Shown: one piece after another, positions 29,457 through 37,584 of the stretch
How the letters are laid out: each line of letters starts with the position of its first letter
Position numbering within the stretch: the stretch's first letter is position 1
Virus record (IMG/VR): IMGVR_UViG_3300022074_000121
Span: 1-39,842 of that record
Direction: 5' to 3' (one strand)
From: a virus
DNA: 39,842 nt
Made by a program: the position numbers and the translations under genes
Notes under the pieces: model-generated
Database searches by the model: none
What the model was told of the DNA's origin: nothing
The model's input: the letters and a program-made list of their open reading frames with translations, nothing else

Positions 29457-31364
29457 ATGAACTATGTTTTCTTGGGCGATTCGCCCACGTTAGAAACGGG
29501 CTTTGCCCGTGTTACTAAAAATATCATTCCCAATTTAAATCTTCCCAATAAACACTTTTGGGGCATAGGTTACAGGGGGTTGCCTCATAACTATGATTTT
29601 AATATTTATTCAGCAAATATAAATTCTAGTTGGCTCGCCCCTCAAAATACAGAAAGGTTTCAACAGTTCTTACTTGCACTTGAAGGGCCAATTGTGCTTT
29701 GGTGTATTCACGATGCATTTAGATTGGCGCAATTTAAAAGTGTGTTTGAGAAGGTAAAAGAAAAAAAAGAGCTTACCATTGTAGCTTATGTTCCGATTGA
29801 TTCTTATCTTGATCAAAAAGACGAACAGTTTATTTCTACTGTAGACGTTCCAGTAGCGTATACAGAGTTTGGAGCAGAAAATATTAGAAAATTTACAGAG
29901 AAAGAGGTAAAAGTGATTCCGCATGGCAACGATCCAGATTTTAGAAAAATAGAGGGCTTTGATAGAAGCAATTATTTCCCGCACTTTCAACAAGGTATGA
30001 AGCTGATGGGCGTGGTTAATTCAAATTCGCAAAGAAAGAACCTTTTCCGTTCTTTGGAGATATTTAGAGAACTTATTATCAGAGATGATTCTTGGAGATT
30101 ATATTTACATTGTGATCCGAATGGGTTTTTTAATTTAAAAAAGATTGCAGAAGAAATGGGTATTCAGCCGTTCATAATTTATGGCGACCCATATTTTCAG
30201 TCAGGCATCATTGGAGAGACGGGTTGCAGCAAAGAAGATTTGGTTAATATATATAACTGCTTTGATCTTTTTCTTTCCACATCTTACGGAGAAGGTTGGG
30301 GCTTGACCGCTACAGAGGCAGCAAGTTGCGGAGTTCCTTTGGCTCTTCACAGAACTACAGCACATGAGGAAATTTTCGATGACGATTCATGTATTTTCTT
30401 ACCTTCTCGTAGCAAGGCTTACTACGATGATAAAATTGTAGGAGACTTAGACCCGATTGAATCAGCAGAAATAATTCACAGAGAGTTTCAAACGAGAGAC
30501 TTAAAAAATCAAACAGAAAGAGCCAAAAAAATAGTCGATTCCTTTTCTTGGGATAAAATCAATGAAACTTGGGAAGATATACTTCTACAAGCGGGTGGTC
30601 TTAAAGTAACGACACCACATAAATATTTAGTTTCATCTGGTATGAGGGTTGGCTCTACGATGCTTGGAAGTTTAGTGGCAGACATTACAGGAAAACCAAA
30701 CTCTGATTATATTTTTGTAGATAAACTTGGGTTAGATAATTTCTTTAGATATTTCCACGACCTGTCTGCTAATAAATGGTATAAAAGCCATTCTATCTTA
30801 CCAAAAGAATTTAACAAGGTGTTGAGGAAATGTGATGGGTTGAAAATTTTAAATATTATTAGAAAGCCAGAAGATGCAATGGCTAGTAGATTTTATTTCG
30901 CATACAAACATTCTCCAGACAGGGGTTCTGATAGCGATATTTTAAGAGAAATAGAGAAATGGGGCGACGAGGGCAGAGAATTGTCAGAAAAAGATATTAT
31001 TTTGCGCTCTATTGAAGAGAAAGGCGCTGTTCACAGGTGGTATGAAGAGCTAATAGCTTTTAGAGAAGAGGTGAATAATGAAAGGGTTATCACCCTAGAC
31101 TATAACAAGTTGGTTTTTGGCGATGAAGAAGAAATAAGAAGACTTTTGGGCTTTTGTGGCTCATCAATCGACGTTGACTTAATCAAGAATTGGTTTGCTG
31201 CTAGTTTTGAAAAATCCCAAAGCGATGAGATCCGAAGCACTAACAGGTCTGGAGACTCTCTCTTCTTTAGAAAAGGAGCTAACTCAAACGGTTCTGACTT
31301 GTTTGATGAAAATATTATGGAAGAGCTAAAGAAAAGTGTAAATTTAGACAATGTTCATAGATAA
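29457..31364 (+). CDS. GT4 glycosyltransferase-sulfotransferase fusion
   Basis: 635 aa from the ATG at 29457 (a TTG one codon upstream is less likely). Residues 1 to about 375 are a GT4-type enzyme: GVVNSNSQRKN (about 185-195) opens the donor lobe and STSYGEGWGLTATEAASCG (about 274-292) carries the donor-binding Glu. Residues about 388-635 look like a PAPS-dependent sulfotransferase: VSSGMRVGSTML (392-403) is the 5'-phosphosulfate loop, NIIRKPEDAMASRFYF (466-481) is the 3'-phosphate-binding Arg/Ser motif, VITLDYNKLVF and a final FFRKGANSN match the end of the fold. It could add a sugar and sulfate to one glycan. I know of no standard phage enzyme with this pairing. Confidence 0.75.
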   Translation: MNYVFLGDSPTLETGFARVTKNIIPNLNLPNKHFWGIGYRGLPHNYDFNIYSANINSSWLAPQNTERFQQFLLALEGPIVLWCIHDAFRLAQFKSVFEKVKEKKELTIVAYVPIDSYLDQKDEQFISTVDVPVAYTEFGAENIRKFTEKEVKVIPHGNDPDFRKIEGFDRSNYFPHFQQGMKLMGVVNSNSQRKNLFRSLEIFRELIIRDDSWRLYLHCDPNGFFNLKKIAEEMGIQPFIIYGDPYFQSGIIGETGCSKEDLVNIYNCFDLFLSTSYGEGWGLTATEAASCGVPLALHRTTAHEEIFDDDSCIFLPSRSKAYYDDKIVGDLDPIESAEIIHREFQTRDLKNQTERAKKIVDSFSWDKINETWEDILLQAGGLKVTTPHKYLVSSGMRVGSTMLGSLVADITGKPNSDYIFVDKLGLDNFFRYFHDLSANKWYKSHSILPKEFNKVLRKCDGLKILNIIRKPEDAMASRFYFAYKHSPDRGSDSDILREIEKWGDEGRELSEKDIILRSIEEKGAVHRWYEELIAFREEVNNERVITLDYNKLVFGDEEEIRRLLGFCGSSIDVDLIKNWFAASFEKSQSDEIRSTNRSGDSLFFRKGANSNGSDLFDENIMEELKKSVNLDNVHR

Positions 31365-31992
31365 TAAAAAGTTTAACATTCTTAAAGTAAATAATTCTTT
31401 TCATATTGTAAATTCCTTAGAAAAGGAAGGGGAATATGCTTTAAACACCGGAGTAGTCTTTTCTTTTGAAGACGGAGGAGATCATCTTATTTCGGGAGAA
31501 TTTGATAATCTTAAAGGTGGTCGTTATATAGGCATTGGTCATACCACCACTGGATTAAATCCTACTGGAGCAGCTTTATTTAAGTCTAAGCAAAGAGCAA
31601 AAAAAAAGAAAGATGAGGAAACTTTTTGGACTTGGATTGAATTGAGAGACGATGAAGATGAAATTTTTGGAATTCAAAGTGACATTTTAGCTACAAGACG
31701 AGGCACATTATTCTCTGATGATTATGATACTGTCGCAATAATCGAAGAATATGAAAATGAACTTGTATTAAAGATTGCTCATAACGAAAGCAAAGAATCA
31801 GATGCAAGAATTGTAAAAATTTTTGAAGGCGAGGGTTTTGAAGGAGAAGATGTATTAACTTATATAGAACCAGAAGATCGCGAGGCGACTCCCGAATTTA
31901 ATGTCGAAAAACTTGATGACTACGAGCCATCAGAAGATAGTGTTACTTTGGCAATAATTGATAAACTAGAGTTTTTAATAACCGCACTCTGA
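31351..31992 (+). CDS. Hypothetical late-region protein
   Basis: 213 aa, acidic and beta-rich, with no recognised domain. A Gly/Thr stretch (GRYIGIGHTTTGLNPTGAAL) lies near 57-77 and the final 60 residues are very acidic. It overlaps the fusion enzyme by 14 nt, so it is co-translated. Possibly a virion or glycan-related accessory protein. Confidence 0.6.
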   Translation: MFIDNKKFNILKVNNSFHIVNSLEKEGEYALNTGVVFSFEDGGDHLISGEFDNLKGGRYIGIGHTTTGLNPTGAALFKSKQRAKKKKDEETFWTWIELRDDEDEIFGIQSDILATRRGTLFSDDYDTVAIIEEYENELVLKIAHNESKESDARIVKIFEGEGFEGEDVLTYIEPEDREATPEFNVEKLDDYEPSEDSVTLAIIDKLEFLITAL

Positions 31993-32016
31993 TAACCACA
32001 ATCTAGAAGTATAGTA

Positions 32017-32946
32017 ATGATCAGAAAACGAATGATAAGAAAAGGAGTGCCAGTCTATATAAGTGGACCGAACGCAATATCTTCAAGACAAGGTTCTACA
32101 GAAAATAGTGTTGTAAATGCTACCACCAGTGTATTGTCTACCGCTCCGACTGATAAGTTCGCTTTTGATAATAGAACTAAAAAGATTCCTAAAGGCGCAA
32201 CTGAAGTTTTTTTACATATTAAACTAAAACCAATTTCCTCTAGAATAGAAAAAATAGACATTATTGGGTTGGAAGAATTAAATGAACAAAGAGAAATTTC
32301 TGACGATTTGTTAAACATCTATTTACCATTATGTAAAGAGGACGATACTGGAATATATTCAAGATCGGAAATAAAAACAAATTTTTTATTTCTTCCAGAT
32401 AATTCAGATCGCGCGCTTTCTTTTTACTTTGACTCAGGTCAATTACATCATACGGCTTATATGGAAATAGTTACTAAGCGATCTGGATCTGAAGCCAAAT
32501 ATGATCAATCACTTAAAAAAAAGAACTTTATATCAGCTAAAGAAGGCGATTATTTATATTTGTTAGTAGAGGGAGATTTGTCTGGTGAGAAACCAGAAAT
32601 AGAAGGAATTCCATTTGATAAAATATTCGAATTAAAAAAATTAGAGTTTTTGCTTACACAAAAACCCGATAGTGTTGAGCTTGGAGTGCATCAACATGAA
32701 TATGATGACCTACCGCGAGAGGGATTTGAAGAAAGGAAAGGGTCATATCAAGCCGAGTTAAAAACAATATATCCATTGGGTTTTATAGAGAAAGGTAACT
32801 TTATTCATGCTAGGAAGCCTAGTAGTTTATCAATTTTTCCAAATCAATCAAGTTTTCGGTATTTTGCTCAACCGACAGACGATGATGATGGTTGTCCAGT
32901 TCCAAAATTCACAAATAGAGACGTTCATTTCATTTCAGTAAGGTAG
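32017..32946 (+). CDS. Hypothetical, probable virion-associated protein
   Basis: 309 aa. No family recognised. The first 40 residues are Ser/Thr/Asn-rich and the rest is mixed beta with paired hydrophobic strands (TEVFLHIKLKPIS, DYLYLLVEGDLSG). It sits in a plus-strand run after the fibre gene, which suggests a tail or fibre accessory role. Confidence 0.55.
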   Translation: MIRKRMIRKGVPVYISGPNAISSRQGSTENSVVNATTSVLSTAPTDKFAFDNRTKKIPKGATEVFLHIKLKPISSRIEKIDIIGLEELNEQREISDDLLNIYLPLCKEDDTGIYSRSEIKTNFLFLPDNSDRALSFYFDSGQLHHTAYMEIVTKRSGSEAKYDQSLKKKNFISAKEGDYLYLLVEGDLSGEKPEIEGIPFDKIFELKKLEFLLTQKPDSVELGVHQHEYDDLPREGFEERKGSYQAELKTIYPLGFIEKGNFIHARKPSSLSIFPNQSSFRYFAQPTDDDDGCPVPKFTNRDVHFISVR

Positions 32947-32953
32947 ACCGCAT

Positions 32954-34273
32954 ATGATCATAAGTTCAAATAAAGTAGCTTTTGTTAGAGAGCCTCCATT
33001 TACTGCTAGAATATCTAGCGATCAAGATGATTCAGACTCACGGGATGGATCAAGTGGAAGCGTTTCTTTTGCAAAAGGAAAAATATTTCAATGTTTCAAT
33101 AACGGCTACGAAGGTGAACAAAAGTCTAATGATCTTGAAAGAAAGGCTTTTACTAGGGGCGCAGCTTATCACTTTCCAAAAAATATCTCAGAATCTTTTG
33201 AGTGGCAGTTGGGCGATAAATTTTATCTGCGAACTGATAGCGAAGGCGAAAGTAGTGAGATAATAAAAATGTCCGCTCTTGATGATGACCAACAAGAAGG
33301 AGATATATTGATTTGGGAGATACGTGATGAAGATGGAACTACAAAAAACAGACAATATCTATCTGACAATGTTTATTTACAAGACAGAGAACAATATAGA
33401 CTAATCTCCTTTCATTCAACCTTGTTAGAAGAAAGTGAAGACGGGTCAAAACGTTTTCGTATGAACGGAGGATGGGTTAATGTATTTGACAAAGGACTTA
33501 GTAAATTTATCCCTTCTTTTGAATACAGATTAGAAAAAGATGAAGAACGTGTTTATTATGTGCAAATAGAGACTGAAATAACGGAAGAATCAAGATTAAA
33601 TGAACTTTCAGACGAACAATTGGTATATATAAAAGAATACAAAGTCACTGATATAACGATAATACATAGAGAAGAGGAAATTACCGACGAAGAGAAAACG
33701 GCAAATGAACCATATATAGGCCAAAGTTGTGCGGTAGATATTAATTCGGCACAAGCTCGAAACTTTGACGAAGAAAGAAAAAAAGGTAAACACTGGTATA
33801 AAATACCAGACTCAGGAAATGTTGATGTAAAGTTTGAAAGTGTTGATGTCAATGGAGTCATTTTAGCGGCCACGGCAAGAAAAGTAAGGCTAGGCCCAGA
33901 TAAAGACGATGATCTTATCACCACTAATTTTATTATAGGATCAAACCTTGGTGATGAAAAGCGGCCTAGTAATTGTGAATACCCTCCATCTCTTCCATTT
34001 GAAATTGAATTGCTTACAAGAGAAAAAGACGATGAGACGGGCGAAGTATCACAAGGCCCACCCGCTGTTATAACTGGAAGCATAAAGCATACAGGTCACG
34101 GAGTGTATGAAGAAAAAGAAATACCTGTCCCAAGTCTATTTTATCAGTTTGGTGCGGGAGGTATTATATTTTCACTAGCATCCCCCCCGTCTAACCCTTG
34201 TGGACAAGAACGATTTTTTATAACTAGACAAGAAACGCCAAGAACTTCATTTCTCACGATGAGAAGGGCTTAA
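32954..34273 (+). CDS. Hypothetical, probable structural protein
   Basis: 439 aa, acidic, no recognised family. It starts 7 nt after the preceding stop. Beta-rich segments alternate with Asp/Glu-rich loops, and a hydrophobic Gly-rich patch (FYQFGAGGIIFSLASPPSNP) lies near the C-terminus. Likely late and virion-associated by position. Its last 27 nt overlap the convergent minus-strand ORF at 34247. Confidence 0.55.
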   Translation: MIISSNKVAFVREPPFTARISSDQDDSDSRDGSSGSVSFAKGKIFQCFNNGYEGEQKSNDLERKAFTRGAAYHFPKNISESFEWQLGDKFYLRTDSEGESSEIIKMSALDDDQQEGDILIWEIRDEDGTTKNRQYLSDNVYLQDREQYRLISFHSTLLEESEDGSKRFRMNGGWVNVFDKGLSKFIPSFEYRLEKDEERVYYVQIETEITEESRLNELSDEQLVYIKEYKVTDITIIHREEEITDEEKTANEPYIGQSCAVDINSAQARNFDEERKKGKHWYKIPDSGNVDVKFESVDVNGVILAATARKVRLGPDKDDDLITTNFIIGSNLGDEKRPSNCEYPPSLPFEIELLTREKDDETGEVSQGPPAVITGSIKHTGHGVYEEKEIPVPSLFYQFGAGGIIFSLASPPSNPCGQERFFITRQETPRTSFLTMRRA

Positions 34274-34357
34274 CTTTTTTTTAAAGATCCTATCGTAATT
34301 TTTTCTATACTTATCGCCCTTTACTTTTCTAGGCTTATCACCTTTTCCCGCGCTCAT
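34247..34357 (-). CDS. Small conserved-type phage protein (GKGDKPR family)
   Basis: 36 aa, MSAGKGDKPRKVKGDKYRKN then YDRIFKKK. The pattern GKGDxPRxV...Y..NYDxIF is a familiar small protein in many phages, of unknown role. Its ATG overlaps the stop of the preceding minus-strand gene as ATGA. Confidence 0.65.
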   Translation of the reverse strand: MSAGKGDKPRKVKGDKYRKNYDRIFKKKLSPSHREK

Positions 34358-34626
34358 GCAGTCCATTCCCAATAAGTGCCAGAATCGTTAGTGTGGAGAG
34401 ACGGGAAATATCCGTCCTCCCTCAAATCTGTATAAGCCTCATACAAAGCATTCTTATCTTCTTTAAGCTTCTCTTCGCTCAAATAAGCCCTGCAAATCCA
34501 CGTAGGGTTCTCTGCATACTGGCTCTCATCAGAGCATCTAGAAACGCTCACACAACGAACAGAGCTATACTCTGCCATTTTGTTCTCTAGATTTTTTTCT
34601 ACAATCTTTTCTTCAATCAATTCCAT
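34354..34626 (-). CDS. Hypothetical small protein
   Basis: 90 aa. The N-terminus is a charged helix, then a compact part with Cys and Trp (SVSRCSD, NPTWICRAYLS, TYWEWTA at the end). No family recognised. It ends in an ATGA overlap with the 36-aa gene and follows the deoxyribosyltransferase-like gene by 4 nt. Confidence 0.55.
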   Translation of the reverse strand: MELIEEKIVEKNLENKMAEYSSVRCVSVSRCSDESQYAENPTWICRAYLSEEKLKEDKNALYEAYTDLREDGYFPSLHTNDSGTYWEWTA

Positions 34627-34630
34627 CTTA

Positions 34631-35170
34631 TTATCTAAATTCTGAGCGGAAAAATCTCCACCTATCTGAGTCTACTTTTATTTCGTTAGAGTTTATCTTT
34701 TTTAATTTTTCTACAATTTCTTCAACTGAATTATAAAAATAAGAAGGCTTTAGTAAGCCTGTTAGCCACAAGGGGGCTTCTTTGATTCCACCTTCAATAG
34801 CAACAAATATAGGCTTCTTAGCCTGATTAGCTACAACTATTTCGTGAGTAGTGCCGTAAGTTGGGATCTTTGGATTAATTACACAAATAATGAAGTCTGA
34901 TCTATCAACCATAGCCAAATCAAAAGCAATCACTTCCTTCATGTGGTCATGGACTTCTTTCAGATTTGATTCTCTTTGCGATTTTAAATACGCTTGTGTC
35001 TCAGGGTCTTCTTTGATCTGACTCTCAAAAGGTTTTTTGTAAGGATCAAAACAAGTAACCCCAAGAGGGCTTAGTTCTTTGGCGACTATCTCTCTCCATT
35101 TCGATCCGTCACCATATTCCATGTATCCTATCAAGTAGGATTTTGTTTTATCAAGCAAATTATTTTGCAT
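34631..35170 (-). CDS. Nucleoside 2-deoxyribosyltransferase-like protein
   Basis: 179 aa. YLIGYMEYGDGSKW at the start and AFDLAMVDRSDFIICVINPK...YGTTHEIVVANQAKKPI (about residues 88-130) fit the NDT fold, with the catalytic-type Glu in GTTHE. NDT enzymes cleave or exchange the base of deoxynucleosides; relatives act on dNMPs or other N-glycosides. In a phage it may alter nucleotide pools or counter NAD- or nucleotide-based defence, but both are inference. It overlaps the upstream lipoprotein gene by 11 nt. Confidence 0.7.
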   Translation of the reverse strand: MQNNLLDKTKSYLIGYMEYGDGSKWREIVAKELSPLGVTCFDPYKKPFESQIKEDPETQAYLKSQRESNLKEVHDHMKEVIAFDLAMVDRSDFIICVINPKIPTYGTTHEIVVANQAKKPIFVAIEGGIKEAPLWLTGLLKPSYFYNSVEEIVEKLKKINSNEIKVDSDRWRFFRSEFR

Positions 35171-35378
35171 AGTCCCAAGGATTGCCTTGCTGGTTATTGT
35201 TATACCAATCTATTATATACTTTTTTTCAAGTTTCAAAAGAGCCAATGCATATTCAGTAGAGCAAATAATAGAATATTTATCTCTGAATGCCATCTCCGC
35301 TTTGGAGAATGTAGAGCAACTTACCAAGAAGCTCAAGGAAAAAAGACAAAGTAGCTTTATCTTCATTTGCTTTGCCAT
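35160..35378 (-). CDS. Small lipoprotein
   Basis: 72 aa. A signal sequence IKLLCLFSLSFLVSCS ends at a lipobox Cys (about residue 21), giving a roughly 50-residue mature protein with aromatic, charged residues (YIIDWYNNNQQ). Possibly an envelope protein made by the phage, such as a superinfection-exclusion lipoprotein. That role is only a guess. Confidence 0.65.
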   Translation of the reverse strand: MAKQMKIKLLCLFSLSFLVSCSTFSKAEMAFRDKYSIICSTEYALALLKLEKKYIIDWYNNNQQGNPWDYAK

Positions 35379-35446
35379 AATGAGCTACTGAACATAACTA
35401 TAATCACTATAGAACCTAAAAATAGTATTTCCCAAAAGAAAGGCAT
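35363..35446 (-). CDS. Possible 27-aa membrane micropeptide
   Basis: 27 aa, nearly all one hydrophobic helix (PFFWEILFLGSIVIIVMFSS). It overlaps the start of the lipoprotein gene by 16 nt. Too short for codon statistics, so it is tentative. It could form a membrane partner of the lipoprotein. Confidence 0.4.
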   Translation of the reverse strand: MPFFWEILFLGSIVIIVMFSSSLWQSK

Positions 35447-35472
35447 AACAAAAATAATTAAAATTAAATACT

Positions 35473-35655
35473 TTACTTAGAATCTTTGATAGGCCAAACT
35501 CCATAATGTCCGAAAAATGGGTCTAGTTCTGTATTTAAAACAGCTTCAAGATTATGTTTACTAAGTATTTTATTGATTCTTTCTAATTCAATCTGATTCG
35601 GCTGAACCACATCAACAATTTCAGACATCAATGCTTGTAGCTCTTCTTCTTTCAT
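35473..35655 (-). CDS. Hypothetical small acidic-helical protein
   Basis: 60 aa. Residues 1-35 are helical and acidic (KEEELQALMSEIVDVV), with a short aromatic C-terminus (FFGHYGVWPIKDS). Start overlaps the stop of the XapX-like gene (ATGA). No family recognised. Confidence 0.55.
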   Translation of the reverse strand: MKEEELQALMSEIVDVVQPNQIELERINKILSKHNLEAVLNTELDPFFGHYGVWPIKDSK

Positions 35656-35798
35656 CTTTTAAATATAGTATATCCAATATACATTAACATTATAAGTAAA
35701 ATTCCCATCCAATGAGGGGGAACAGGTGGCACTAATTTAAACCAGCCACAAGCTGCCCCTATCAAAAAAGCCAATATTAAAGTAATTACTTCTTTCAA
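35652..35798 (-). CDS. XapX-like small membrane protein
   Basis: 48 aa from a TTG start overlapping the cupin stop codon (TTGA), and it ends in an ATGA overlap. Two hydrophobic helices flank FKLVPPVPPHWMGILLIML, which matches the XapX family signature (LVG..FGLLRVPxPAPPxLxGxLGI). XapX proteins are found in bacteria, with no established biochemical role. The two coupling junctions support expression. Confidence 0.65.
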   Translation of the reverse strand: MKEVITLILAFLIGAACGWFKLVPPVPPHWMGILLIMLMYIGYTIFKR

Positions 35799-36175
35799 TC
35801 TCCTTTCTCCGATCTATAAGAATCTTCGTCAAAATGTTGGGTAGAAAATTCAATAATATCAGTATCCGTAATCGCTTGGATTTGATGATAAAGACCTACA
35901 GGTATATGAAAAATACCACCCTCTTCTAAAATAACATGAGAAGAATCTTTTATGTCAGCAGATTCGCCATAGCGAACAACGACGCTGCCCTTAGAGATAA
36001 AAAAGGTTTCTTCTTTTAACTTATGACAGTGATAAGAAAACTTCCTACCTTTTACCATGTGCAATACTTTTCCGCAATACTCTGGTTTATTCACCAGCCA
36101 CTTCTCGTATCCCCAACCTTTAGGGACAAACGCATAGTCTTTTACGCCCAACGTTTTATGATTTACATCTTTCAT
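35795..36175 (-). CDS. Cupin-domain protein
   Basis: 126 aa. The first cupin motif is FSYHCHKLKEETFFISKG (about residues 46-63), with two His and a Glu as metal ligands; the second is GIFHIPVGLYHQIQA (about 87-101), giving the last His. Such small cupins include sugar isomerases and mannose-6-phosphate isomerase type II-like enzymes. KGWGYEKWL near the N-terminus resembles those. A nucleotide-sugar or sugar-phosphate role would fit gmd and the glycosyltransferases, but is unproven. First gene of the minus-strand accessory operon. Confidence 0.75.
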   Translation of the reverse strand: MKDVNHKTLGVKDYAFVPKGWGYEKWLVNKPEYCGKVLHMVKGRKFSYHCHKLKEETFFISKGSVVVRYGESADIKDSSHVILEEGGIFHIPVGLYHQIQAITDTDIIEFSTQHFDEDSYRSEKGD

Positions 36176-36216
36176 TTGATATTTTCATAAGACTTAATAA
36201 AAACACTCGCATATTA

Positions 36217-36245
36217 ATTTTAAATGATAAGTAATCAAAAGTCAA
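36217..36245 (-). promoter_or_regulatory. Promoter of the accessory minus-strand operon
   Basis: TTGACT (36240-36245), 17-bp spacer, TAAAAT (36217-36222) on the minus strand. The ATG of the cupin gene is about 40 nt downstream, so unlike many units here this one has a leader. Confidence 0.65.
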
Positions 36246-36250
36246 CTTTT

Positions 36251-36279
36251 TTCTTGTTTTTTTTTGACATATCTATTAT
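36251..36279 (+). promoter_or_regulatory. Possible promoter of the 97-aa protein gene
   Basis: TTCTTG (36251-36256), 17-bp spacer, TATTAT (36274-36279), 9 nt to the ATG at 36289. A TTGACA at 36264-36269 is also present but would put its -10 over the start codon. Confidence 0.4.
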
Positions 36280-36288
36280 CATTTTAAT

Positions 36289-36582
36289 ATGAAGTTAACT
36301 AACTGGAAAATCTCTAAAGCTATTTCATTGTTACCAGAAGAAGATCGTAAGATGGTCAAGGAAGAAATGGCTAGTCCAGATGGTATTAGTTCAGAGAATA
36401 TGTCTCGTATTCAAAAGATGGTAAACTCTCTTTCTACTAGTAAGGGAAAGAACAATGGTGCTTTTGGTAAGCGTGGATCAGATCGAAAATCCTTAGTTGC
36501 TTCTCGTAGAAAAGATTTTATTGAGAAACTGAAGAAGGCTCAAGAGGAATTTGAGTCAGAAAACAAGGACGTAGAAGAGTAA
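36289..36582 (+). CDS. Hypothetical small basic protein
   Basis: 97 aa. The N-terminal half is helical (SKAISLLPEEDRKMVKEEM), then a basic Ser/Gly-rich linker (STSKGKNNGAFGKRGSDRKS), then a helix ending in acidic residues. No family recognised. A core or scaffold-associated role is possible given the next gene. Confidence 0.6.
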   Translation: MKLTNWKISKAISLLPEEDRKMVKEEMASPDGISSENMSRIQKMVNSLSTSKGKNNGAFGKRGSDRKSLVASRRKDFIEKLKKAQEEFESENKDVEE

Positions 36583-36602
36583 AAATTTGCAAGTTTTTTT
36601 TT
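36581..36602 (+). repeat. A-tract/T-tract hairpin, copy 1
   Basis: A5, loop TTTGCAAG, T9, directly after the stop codon. The same arrangement occurs at 37529-37549. It may work as an all A-U terminator. Confidence 0.45.
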
Positions 36603-36659
36603 GGATTAGGCCAAATATAGCGGGGCTTTTTTGTGTTTTGATGTGTAATAAAAGAAGAC

Positions 36660-37526
36660 ATGGAGAAGAATCGTAAGCTCAACAAGCCATTTAGGACTCC
36701 TAGTGGACCAAAAAAATTTGCTGTGTATGTAAAAGATCCAGATACTAATAATATCAAGATCGTGCGCTTTGGCGATCCAAATATGGAGATCAAGAGGGAC
36801 GATCCTAAAAGAAGAAAAGCATTTAGGGATAGGCATAATTGCGATCAAAAGAAGGACAAGACTAAGCCTTCATACTGGTCATGTAAATTCTGGTCAGACA
36901 AAAGTGTTACTGAGCTTTTGAGCGGAGCTTCCAAAGTATATAATGTGGACTTAACCCAATGGGATGGAAGAACATTTTGGCCTAGAGAAGAAATCGAGCC
37001 AGCATTTGAAGGCGTTGAAGTGTCTGAGGCAGATGACTCACACGACTACCATCTAGAATTTACTTCTGAGATGATGTCTGAGCTACACAATAACGGCGAG
37101 TTAGAAGTAACTGTTCGCGAAGGCGGCAGGGACATGGTAATTAAATTTACTTACGATGCAAAGGCTTATTTTCACTACGACGAGGACGAAGCATATCATT
37201 GTGGAGATAAAGAAAGCAAAGCTGCCAAGATCAGCGCAAGAGTTGAAAAGTCTCTCAAAAAGAAAGTCAAAGAGCATAATGAAAAACATGGTGACAAAAA
37301 AGGAAAGCGCGTTACCTTGAGAATGCTTAAAGCTGTGTTTCGACGGGGCGTAGGTGCTTATAATACCAACCCTCAGAGCGTTCGACCAAACGTAAAAAGC
37401 TCTGATCAGTGGGCTATGGCGCGCGTTAATGTATTTCTGAAGGCTGTGAGAACCAACAAATTCAATTCTGGTAAGTTTGACACTGACCTTCTCCCCAAGG
37501 GACACCCCCTCAGTTCTAAGAAGTAA
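36660..37526 (+). CDS. DUF5872/DUF5824-like conserved phage protein
   Basis: 288 aa. Residues 15-78 contain FGDPNMEIKRDDPKRRKAFR and KPSYWSCKFWSD, the signature of a common phage protein (DUF5872-like) often near capsid genes. Residues about 213-288 (RVTLRMLKAVFRRGVGAYNT, WAMARVNVFLKAV, LPKGHPLS) match another recurring phage domain (DUF5824-like). Between them is an acidic linker. Both domains are of unknown function; the pairing is probably structural or DNA-associated. Confidence 0.65.
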   Translation: MEKNRKLNKPFRTPSGPKKFAVYVKDPDTNNIKIVRFGDPNMEIKRDDPKRRKAFRDRHNCDQKKDKTKPSYWSCKFWSDKSVTELLSGASKVYNVDLTQWDGRTFWPREEIEPAFEGVEVSEADDSHDYHLEFTSEMMSELHNNGELEVTVREGGRDMVIKFTYDAKAYFHYDEDEAYHCGDKESKAAKISARVEKSLKKKVKEHNEKHGDKKGKRVTLRMLKAVFRRGVGAYNTNPQSVRPNVKSSDQWAMARVNVFLKAVRTNKFNSGKFDTDLLPKGHPLSSKK

Positions 37527-37528
37527 TC

Positions 37529-37549
37529 AAAAAAGTCGCAAGTTTTTTT
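37529..37549 (+). repeat. A-tract/T-tract hairpin, copy 2
   Basis: A6, loop GTCGCAAG, T7, 2 nt after the stop codon. See copy at 36581-36602; both share GCAAG before the T-run. Confidence 0.45.
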
Positions 37550-37584
37550 CGAAAATTTGCAAATAAGGACTCTGATTTTTTTTG

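Noticed and set aside
33556-34083. A 175-codon minus-strand open frame
   Set aside because: It is antisense to a plus-strand gene within a coupled run and has no promoter or ribosome site.
36264-36290. TTGACA with TAATAT as promoter for the 36289 gene
   Set aside because: The spacer is 15 bp and the -10 would overlap the start codon, placing the transcript start inside the gene.
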